From JAFLUQ01 sp964537995 (GTDB lineage Bacteria; Bacillota; Clostridia; UMGS1883), in contig CAZICW010000002.1 in the NCBI GenBank assembly GCA_964537995.1, forward strand, positions 3,058 to 67,057: 64,000 bases of DNA, read 5' to 3'. The stretch's first letter is position 1. Every line of letters begins with the position of its first letter. Made by a program: the position numbers and the translations under genes. A model generated the notes under the pieces. The model was not told where the DNA came from. It did not search any database and saw only the letters and a program-made list of their open reading frames with translations. Positions 58,512 through 64,000 of this stretch are shown in pieces.

Positions 58512-58531
58512 TTTAAATTCATTTTCGGATC

Positions 58532-59086
58532 ATGAACACTTTATCCATAACTCACGAATTTATACGTTCAAAAATCCACAGCGGCAGCTTCTGTATCGAC
58601 GCAACCGCCGGCAACGGGCACGACACTGCCTTCCTCTGTTCGCTTGTCGGCGAGGACGGCCGTGTCCTCGCGTTCGATATTCAGGAGCGGGCAATCGTAA
58701 ATACCCGCGCACGGCTTCGCGAGCGCGGGTTTAAAAACTGTACCGTCATTCATGACAGTCACGCGAACATGGCGGCTTACGCCGAGGTCGGAACGGTTGA
58801 CCTCATTGTATTCAACCTCGGCTGGCTGCCCTGCGGCGACCATTCGGTTTTTACCCGTGCCGACAGCACCGTCGCGGCAATCCGCGACGGACTGAAGCTT
58901 TTGAGGGAAGGCGGCTTTATTTCCGTTTCAATATACTACGGCGGGAAAAACGGCTATGAGGAGCGCGACGCACTGGCGGAGTATCTTAAAACCGTCGACA
59001 ATACACGCTACACCGTTCTTAAAACCGAATTTTACAACCGCAGCGGAGACGTTCCGATTTCCGTTTTTATTTTCAAGGGCGTATAA
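58532..59086 (+). CDS. mnmM: MnmM (YtqB)-type tRNA (mnm5s2U34) methyltransferase
   Basis: A 184-residue class I methyltransferase. Motif I is FCIDATAGNGHDTAFL, the acidic end of strand 2 is VLAFDIQERAI, and motif IV is LIVFNLGWLPCGDHSV, a pattern special to YtqB proteins. YtqB was shown to finish mnm5U34 modification in tRNA and renamed MnmM in other bacteria. Start ATG 58532 lies 20 bases after leuA, so it is likely co-transcribed, although the link to leucine synthesis is unclear. Confidence 0.85.
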   Translation: MNTLSITHEFIRSKIHSGSFCIDATAGNGHDTAFLCSLVGEDGRVLAFDIQERAIVNTRARLRERGFKNCTVIHDSHANMAAYAEVGTVDLIVFNLGWLPCGDHSVFTRADSTVAAIRDGLKLLREGGFISVSIYYGGKNGYEERDALAEYLKTVDNTRYTVLKTEFYNRSGDVPISVFIFKGV

Positions 59087-59128
59087 TTTTACGTCCGTAT
59101 ATTTTTTTATTTTTTTGTCAAAAAGGTA

Positions 59129-59157
59129 TTGACAAACAGAGTTAGTTGTGCTAAACT
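59129..59157 (+). promoter_or_regulatory. Promoter for the feo operon
   Basis: TTGACA (59129-59134) and TAAACT (59152-59157), 17-base spacer. The -10 lies inside a dyad operator. Confidence 0.75.
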
Positions 59158-59159
59158 AA
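59142..59159. promoter_or_regulatory. Dyad operator over the feo -10 box
   Basis: TTAGTT-GTGCTA-AACTAA, an inverted repeat with a 6-base spacer, covers the -10 and resembles the metal-responsive DtxR/MntR-type box. A bound repressor would block the promoter. Confidence 0.6.
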
Positions 59160-59165
59160 TTTAAG

Positions 59166-59181
59166 GTTAGAAAAAGCTAAC
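59166..59181. promoter_or_regulatory. Second dyad operator in the feo leader
   Basis: GTTAG-AAAAAG-CTAAC, 6 bases after the first dyad; the same TTAG/CTAA elements. Confidence 0.55.
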
Positions 59182-59208
59182 AGCAAGTCCGTTGAGGGAG
59201 GAATCGGT

Positions 59209-59418
59209 ATGCCTTTAGCAATGCTGGGTATAGGCGTAAAGAGGAAAATCGTCAGAATCGGAGGGAAGGAAAAATCCCGACGCTTTCTGGAAAGCCTCGG
59301 TTTTGTTGAGGGTGCGGATGTCTGCATAGTTTCCGAGCTCGGAGGCAACATGATTGTAAGCGTAAAGGAGTCCCGCATTGCAATCGACAAGGAACTTGCG
59401 AAATGTATATTTGTGTAA
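59209..59418 (+). CDS. feoA: FeoA-domain protein, first copy
   Basis: A 69-residue SH3-like FeoA protein that helps FeoB import ferrous iron. KRKIVRIGGKEKSRRFLESLGFVEGADV (in part) shows the FeoA fold with the conserved FLESLGFVEG turn and ends in VKESRIAIDKELAKCIFV. Start ATG 59209 follows GGGAGGAATCGGT. It is followed by a second feoA, then feoB. Confidence 0.92.
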   Translation: MPLAMLGIGVKRKIVRIGGKEKSRRFLESLGFVEGADVCIVSELGGNMIVSVKESRIAIDKELAKCIFV

Positions 59419-59431
59419 GGAGGATTGGGCT

Positions 59432-59653
59432 ATGAGAACCTTAAAGGAAGTCAGCATCGGCGAAACCGTAACCGTCGAAAAGGTAATCGGCGAGGGCGCC
59501 GTCAAGCGCAGAATCATGGATATGGGCATAACCAAGGGCGTCCAAATCTATGTCCGCAAGGTTGCTCCCTTTGGCGACCCCATTGAGGTCACCGTCCGCG
59601 GCTATGAGCTTTCTCTGAGAAAAGCGGACGCCGAAAGCATCACCGTTAACTAA
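59432..59653 (+). CDS. feoA: FeoA-domain protein, second copy
   Basis: A 73-residue FeoA protein with GETVTVEKVIGEGAVKRRIM, DMGITKGVQIYV and the C-terminal IEVTVRGYELSLRKADAESI, a closer match to typical FeoA than the first copy. Start ATG 59432 follows AAGGAGGATTGGGCT, 13 bases after the first feoA stop. A pair of FeoA genes before one feoB is common in Clostridia. Confidence 0.95.
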   Translation: MRTLKEVSIGETVTVEKVIGEGAVKRRIMDMGITKGVQIYVRKVAPFGDPIEVTVRGYELSLRKADAESITVN

Positions 59654-59674
59654 ACCAATTTTTTTGGAAAGGGG

Positions 59675-59688
59675 TTAGCATAAGCTAA
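59675..59688. promoter_or_regulatory. Dyad operator before feoB
   Basis: TTAGC-ATAA-GCTAA, the same half-sites as the leader operators, 25 bases before the feoB start. It may allow separate control of feoB or a roadblock for transcription from the main promoter. Confidence 0.55.
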
Positions 59689-59712
59689 TCAAATTCAACA
59701 GGAGGTAAAAGT

Positions 59713-62202
59713 ATGTCGATTACAATAGCCCTTGCGGGCAACCCCAACAGCGGCAAAACGACCTTGTTCAACGCTCTGACGGGCTCAAACCAATTCGTCG
59801 GCAACTGGCCGGGCGTAACCGTTGAAAAAAAGGAAGGACGTCTTAAGGGTGAAAAGGACGTCACAATAATGGATCTTCCGGGGATTTACTCTCTTTCGCC
59901 CTATACCCTTGAGGAAGTAGTTGCGAGAAACTATTTAATCACCAACCGTCCCGACGCAATCATCAACATTGTTGACGGTACAAACATCGAAAGAAACCTA
60001 TATCTTTCAACTCAGCTCATGGAGCTCGGCATTCCCGTCGTCATGGCTGTAAATATGATAGACGTTGTAAAAAAGAACGGCGACACAATAAACACCAAGC
60101 AGCTTGAAGCAAAAATAGGTTGTCCGGTGATTGAGATTTCCGCCCTTAAAGGCACAAACATTGATAAGGCGGCGAAAAAAGCCGTTGAACTGGCTTCCTC
60201 GGGAGCAAAATCAAGGGCTGTACACTCGTTCGACCCCAAGGTTGAAGCCTATCTTGCCGAGATTGAAAGCGAGCTTACGGACGTTCCCGCGGAGCAAAAG
60301 CGTTTTTATGCCATAAAGCTCTTCGAGCGCGACGACAAAATTAACGTCGCGGCTCCCGCAAACCTCAACGCGATAATCGAGCGCGCCGAGAAAGAGATGG
60401 ATGACGACAGCGAAAGCATCATCACGAACCAGCGATACACTTACATAACCTCAATCATCAAGGGCTGCTATGTCAAGAAGGACAAGAACAAGCTTTCGAC
60501 CTCCGACAAAATAGACAGGATTGTCACAAACCGTATTCTTGCGCTTCCTATATTCGCAATCGTCATGTTCATTGTTTATTACGTTTCGGTAACGACGGTA
60601 GGCTCAATTGCCACGGACTGGGCAAACGACGGGCTGTTCGGCGACGGCTGGCACCTGTTCGGCATAGGCACCGGCGCGTATGAAGAGGACGCCGAGCCTT
60701 ATGCGGACGCCGCCACAATCGTAAACGGCTTTGTGGAGTATTACGGAGCGGAGGATGCAGCCGAAGCGCTCGACGCCGAAAGCGAAACCTACGACCCCGC
60801 GGCGGCGGAAGCGGCGCTCAATGAATTTGCGGCTTCTCTTCCCGAATCCGCGGAAGCCGTATACCTTGTAAGCGATGAAGAAACTCTTGCCGACGAAGAA
60901 GTTACCTCCACATTCGAGGAATTCAGTGAAGCGGTCGCGGTGCTTGCGGAATACGGCTTTGAAGAACCCGATCCCGCCGACTACGGCGTTTGGATTCCCG
61001 GCGTTCCCGTTATACTGGAAGGTCTTTTGAACGCGGTCGGCTGCGCGGACTGGCTTTCCGGTCTTATCCTTGACGGTATTGTTGCCGGCGTGGGAGCGGT
61101 TCTCGGCTTCGTGCCTCAGATGCTCATTTTGTTCATTTTCCTTGCCTTCCTCGAGGGCTGCGGCTATATGGCGCGCATAGCCTTCATTATGGACAGAATT
61201 TTCCGCCGCTTCGGTCTTTCCGGCAAATCCTTCATTCCCATGCTCATCGGTTCGGGCTGCGGTATTCCCGGCATTATGGCTTCGAGAACCATTGAAAACG
61301 AGCGCGACAGGCGAATGACAATAATGACGACAACCTTTATCCCCTGCGGCGCAAAGCTTCCTTTTATAGCAATGATTGCCGGCGCTATCTTCGGAGGCAA
61401 GCCTTGGGTTGCTCCTTCCGCGTATTTCCTCGGCGTTGCGGCAATCATAGTTTCAGGAATCATTCTCAAGAAAACCAAGATGTTTGAGGGAGATCCCGCT
61501 CCCTTTGTTATGGAGCTTCCCGCATACCATCTTCCCACAGTCGGCACGGTTTTGCGCTCGATGTGGGAACGCGGCTGGAGCTTCATCAAAAAAGCCGGCA
61601 CAATCATTCTCCTCTCGACAATTCTTGTTTGGTTCACAACATACTTCGGCTTTGTTGACGGCTCCTTCCGGATGCTTACGGAGGATCAGATTGACCACTC
61701 AATCCTTGCCGCAATAGGCAAAGCCATAGCATGGATATTTATTCCTCAGGGCTGGGGGAACTGGCAGGCGGCGGTTGCGTCCATCACAGGTCTTGTGGCA
61801 AAGGAAAACATCGTCGGCACACTCGGCATTCTTTACTCTACCGGCGAGGGCACCGTTTACGCGAATATGTTCAACGCTTTCAATGCCGCCGGACTCGGTA
61901 CGCTTGCGGGCTATTCCTTCCTCGTATTCAATCTTCTCTGCGCTCCCTGCTTTGCCGCTATGGGTGCAATGCGCCGCGAAATGAACAACGCCAAATGGAC
62001 ATGGTTCGCCATCGGTTATCAGTGCATATTCGCCTATCTTGTATCCCTTTGCGTATACCAAATCGGCAAGCTTATAACAATCGGTTCGTTTGGTATCGGA
62101 ACGGTATTTGCGATTCTGATCGTCGTTCTCTTTGTATATCTGTTGTTCCGTCCTTATAAACAGAGCAATAAGCTTAATCTGAAACCATCTGTTTCAAAAT
62201 AA
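59713..62202 (+). CDS. feoB: Ferrous iron transporter FeoB with a large acidic extracytoplasmic insert
   Basis: An 829-residue iron transporter with an N-terminal G domain (G1 GNPNSGKTT at 9-17, G3 DLPGIYSL, G4 NMIDV) and a membrane domain. The helix ending near residue 300 is followed by an insert of about 118 residues (about 306-424), rich in Glu, Asp and Ala with runs like EEDAEPYADAATIV and EETLADEEVTSTFEEF, before the usual GVPVILEGLLNAVGCADWLSG. Normal FeoB has a short loop there. The gate motifs RxCGxI/P-like GSGCGIPGIMASRTIENE are intact. Start ATG 59713 after AGGAGGTAAAAG. Confidence 0.95.
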   Translation: MSITIALAGNPNSGKTTLFNALTGSNQFVGNWPGVTVEKKEGRLKGEKDVTIMDLPGIYSLSPYTLEEVVARNYLITNRPDAIINIVDGTNIERNLYLSTQLMELGIPVVMAVNMIDVVKKNGDTINTKQLEAKIGCPVIEISALKGTNIDKAAKKAVELASSGAKSRAVHSFDPKVEAYLAEIESELTDVPAEQKRFYAIKLFERDDKINVAAPANLNAIIERAEKEMDDDSESIITNQRYTYITSIIKGCYVKKDKNKLSTSDKIDRIVTNRILALPIFAIVMFIVYYVSVTTVGSIATDWANDGLFGDGWHLFGIGTGAYEEDAEPYADAATIVNGFVEYYGAEDAAEALDAESETYDPAAAEAALNEFAASLPESAEAVYLVSDEETLADEEVTSTFEEFSEAVAVLAEYGFEEPDPADYGVWIPGVPVILEGLLNAVGCADWLSGLILDGIVAGVGAVLGFVPQMLILFIFLAFLEGCGYMARIAFIMDRIFRRFGLSGKSFIPMLIGSGCGIPGIMASRTIENERDRRMTIMTTTFIPCGAKLPFIAMIAGAIFGGKPWVAPSAYFLGVAAIIVSGIILKKTKMFEGDPAPFVMELPAYHLPTVGTVLRSMWERGWSFIKKAGTIILLSTILVWFTTYFGFVDGSFRMLTEDQIDHSILAAIGKAIAWIFIPQGWGNWQAAVASITGLVAKENIVGTLGILYSTGEGTVYANMFNAFNAAGLGTLAGYSFLVFNLLCAPCFAAMGAMRREMNNAKWTWFAIGYQCIFAYLVSLCVYQIGKLITIGSFGIGTVFAILIVVLFVYLLFRPYKQSNKLNLKPSVSK

Positions 62203-62216
62203 AGGAGATTTATATT

Positions 62217-62372
62217 ATGGGTACTGTTGCGGTTCTGATTGTTTTGGCAGCTATCGTCGCGGCAATAATTTACAGCATGATAAAGCGCAAAAATAAAAAG
62301 GGCGGCGGCAGCTGCGGCTGCGGGTGCGGCGATTGCGCCATGGCGAGCGTGTGCCGCAAGGAAAACAAGTAA
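62217..62372 (+). CDS. FeoB-associated Cys-rich membrane protein
   Basis: A 51-residue protein not easily found by length cut-offs. It has an N-terminal membrane helix (about 3-20, VAVLIVLAAIVAAIIYSM), a basic stretch (KRKNKKGGG) and a Cys-rich tail, SCGCGCGDCAMASVC. This layout is that of the FeoB-associated Cys-rich proteins found in Firmicutes. Start ATG 62217 follows AAAGGAG. It closes the feo operon and probably assists iron transfer. Confidence 0.85.
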   Translation: MGTVAVLIVLAAIVAAIIYSMIKRKNKKGGGSCGCGCGDCAMASVCRKENK

Positions 62373-62394
62373 AAAATCCCCGCTGTTTGTGAAG

Positions 62395-62427
62395 TGCGCC
62401 CCAAAAGTGTCTAACTTTTGGGGCGCA
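62395..62427 (+). terminator. Terminator-like hairpin ending the feo operon
   Basis: A perfect 13-base-pair stem TGCGCCCCAAAAG (62395-62407) with CTTTTGGGGCGCA (62415-62427), followed by TTCATTTGTTT, an imperfect T run. Confidence 0.75.
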
Positions 62428-62468
62428 TTCATTTGTTTGGGGATTTTCAGGCATATTTACGGCTGTTT

Positions 62469-63536
62469 TTACAGCACTATCAATTCGTTTGGAACGTCGG
62501 TAAGAACGAGCGCCCCGTTCGGGGTCACGACAACGGTATCGGTCATTCTTACTCCGCCATAGCCGCCTTCATAAGCTCCTACTCCAAGACTGAGCGTCAT
62601 ATTTGTACACAGCGTGTCACCGCTGCGCAGGCTTATATACGGAAGCTCGCGGTTGGAAATTCCTATTCCGCCTCCCACGCAGTGATGGTATGAATCCTTC
62701 AGTCCCGCGTCGGAAATCGAGGCTCTCGCCTTCATTTCGACGTCGCGGCAGGGTACGCCCGTTTTCGCTTCGGCAAGTACGGAGCTTTGCGCCGAAAGCA
62801 CGGCTTCGTAAAGCTCTCTCCCCTTTTCGTCGGCGCTGCCCATGAAAAAGGTTCTGCTGCAGTCGGTACGGTAGCCCTTATACGCTACGCCGAGATTTAC
62901 AATAACCACGTCGCCGAAGGCAATTTCCTTTGTTCCCGAAATTGCCGACGGAAGCGCAGTGTGCGCGCCGGATACGGTAATGGGGGTGAAGGCGGGAAGC
63001 GCGCCCAAGCCGCGCAGATGCATTTCCGTTTTAAAGGAAATTTCCTCCTCGGTTATTCCGACCTTCAATATATCCCTCACATAACGAAAGCACTCCGAAG
63101 TCAGCTCCGCGGCTTCGGTTATCGCGGAAATTTCGCTTTGATCCTTTACGGCTCTGAGCCTAAGCATAAGGTCGCCGGCGGGAATAAGCTCTTCGCAGCG
63201 AAGCCTTTTTGAAAGGGAACGATAGGCGCTGACCGTAAAAAACGCGTCCTCAAAAATCACTTTTTTTACTCCGTCGCCGATAATGGTGTCGTTTATGCTG
63301 TTATAAAGTCCGCCGTCGGTGTTCGCAACGGAAAAATCCTTGGTTTCCATCGTTGCCTGAAGCGCGTAACACTGCTCAACAAACAGTGTCCGGCTTTTCT
63401 CGGTGACAAGAATCGCCCCCGTTTCACCCGTAAAGCCGCTGAGAAAGAAACGGTTCTCACGCGAAGCGATCAACGCCGCGTCCGCGCCGCGCGCCTTCAT
63501 TGCGGAAATAAGTCGGTTTATTCTCTTTTCATACAT
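62469..63536 (-). CDS. M24 (Xaa-Pro aminopeptidase-like) protein with degenerate metal site
   Basis: A 355-residue pita-bread-fold protein of the PepP/PepQ type. The creatinase N-terminal domain (about 1-125) is normal. By alignment with the known PepQ pattern, most catalytic residues are changed: His in ALPHG is Ser197, the first Asp of LDFG is Asn214, the His of GHGIG is Gly289, the His of the VHE motif is Arg296, the Glu of EPG is Gly318, and the Glu of RIED is Thr332. Only Asp225 (RTDCSRT) remains. It should not bind two metals. Start ATG 63536 overlaps aroQ by eight bases. It could be a non-enzymatic binding or regulatory protein. Confidence 0.8.
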   Translation of the reverse strand: MYEKRINRLISAMKARGADAALIASRENRFFLSGFTGETGAILVTEKSRTLFVEQCYALQATMETKDFSVANTDGGLYNSINDTIIGDGVKKVIFEDAFFTVSAYRSLSKRLRCEELIPAGDLMLRLRAVKDQSEISAITEAAELTSECFRYVRDILKVGITEEEISFKTEMHLRGLGALPAFTPITVSGAHTALPSAISGTKEIAFGDVVIVNLGVAYKGYRTDCSRTFFMGSADEKGRELYEAVLSAQSSVLAEAKTGVPCRDVEMKARASISDAGLKDSYHHCVGGGIGISNRELPYISLRSGDTLCTNMTLSLGVGAYEGGYGGVRMTDTVVVTPNGALVLTDVPNELIVL

Positions 63537-63978
63537 TTTCTATGCCCTCCAGATAATTTACCAGCCTTTCAACGCCCATAACATAGCTTTCTTTCCCGTA
63601 ACCGGCAATCTGACCGACGCAGTAAGGAAGGATTACGCTGTTGCGGCGAAAGCCTTCGCGGTTATGTATGTCGGACATATGCACCTCTACAACGGGCAGC
63701 CCGACGGCGCTTACGGCGTCGGCAACGGCATAGCTGTAATGAGTAAAGGCGGCGGGATTCATGACTATTCCGTCATATTTTCCGTAGGCTTCATGGATTT
63801 TTTCCACCACGGCTCCTTCGTAGTTGGACTGAAAGCAATCACATTCGTACCCTAACTCCTCCGCCCTTTTAACGGTGAGCTTCTCGATTGTTTCAAGGGT
63901 GTCGCGCCCGTAAATTTCCGGCTGACGTATTCCGAGCATATTCATGTTGGGTCCGTTGATAAGCAGAATTTTTTTCAT
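63529..63978 (-). CDS. aroQ: 3-dehydroquinate dehydratase, type II
   Basis: A 149-residue enzyme of the shikimate pathway that dehydrates 3-dehydroquinate to 3-dehydroshikimate. ILLINGPNMNMLGIRQPEIYG holds the substrate loop with Asn and Arg, and the catalytic Tyr lies in the same loop; NPAAFTHYSYAV and VEVHMSDIHNRE are the other active-site regions. The start ATG 63978 follows GGAGAG, and its promoter is outside the window. It is coupled to the downstream M24 gene, a neighbour often found beside aroQ in Firmicutes. Confidence 0.95.
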   Translation of the reverse strand: MKKILLINGPNMNMLGIRQPEIYGRDTLETIEKLTVKRAEELGYECDCFQSNYEGAVVEKIHEAYGKYDGIVMNPAAFTHYSYAVADAVSAVGLPVVEVHMSDIHNREGFRRNSVILPYCVGQIAGYGKESYVMGVERLVNYLEGIENV

Positions 63979-64000
63979 GGTGTAAATCTCTCCGCAGCAA

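Overview
The window reads as a chromosomal segment of an anaerobic Clostridia-type Firmicute, probably from a metagenome assembly. The basis is the gene order rimP-nusA-ylxR-ylxQ-infB-rbfA-nrnA-truB-ribF, an EcfA1-A2-T cluster next to truA, pyruvate:ferredoxin oxidoreductase, ClpE, a T-box, AGGAGG-type ribosome binding sites, and many TTGACA/TATAAT promoters with 17-base spacers. Two runs of exactly 100 N (2624-2723 and 31698-31797) are scaffold gaps. I see no prophage, insertion sequence, CRISPR array or other mobile element; the region is essentially core genome with some accessory surface and metal genes.

Layout. 1-6.2 kb: the end of an AraC regulator, then (minus strand) clpE, an ECF sigma factor, its zinc-finger anti-sigma factor (interrupted by the first gap), a DNA glycosylase and cysE. 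6.5-16.5 kb: a small orphan protein, a 1060-residue secreted glycan-type protein downstream of galE, purB and nifJ. 16.7-22.2 kb (plus): a MacA-like adaptor, a MacB-like permease and an S-layer-homology protein, with no ATPase gene. 22.2-29.7 kb (minus): a polyphosphate-polymerase/DUF4956 pair, cvpA, a DUF5711 protein, truA, the ECF transporter module and a methyltransferase. 30-34 kb: small membrane proteins, a lipoprotein behind a long structured leader RNA, and two Ca2+/Na+ antiporter paralogues, one controlled by a yybP-ykoY type (Mn2+) riboswitch. 34-41 kb: an orphan Wzz protein, tRNA-Pro, a glycosyltransferase, zapA, a U32 peptidase, glmM and rpmE. 41-49 kb (minus): the nusA-infB translation operon. 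49-56 kb (plus): polA, coaE, a lytic transglycosylase, a YycH/YycI-like pair and a stalk-domain protein. 56-62.4 kb: T-box-controlled leuA, mnmM, and a feoA-feoA-feoB-Cys-rich operon with repeated dyad operators. 62.4-64 kb (minus): an M24-family protein that has lost almost all catalytic residues, and aroQ.

The most unusual items are the structured RNA at about 31360-31597, the M24 pseudo-peptidase, the FeoB with a large acidic loop, the YycH/YycI-like pair away from WalRK, the ATPase-less MacA/MacB/SLH operon, and the riboswitch-controlled antiporter. All calls come from reading sequence only; no database search was run.
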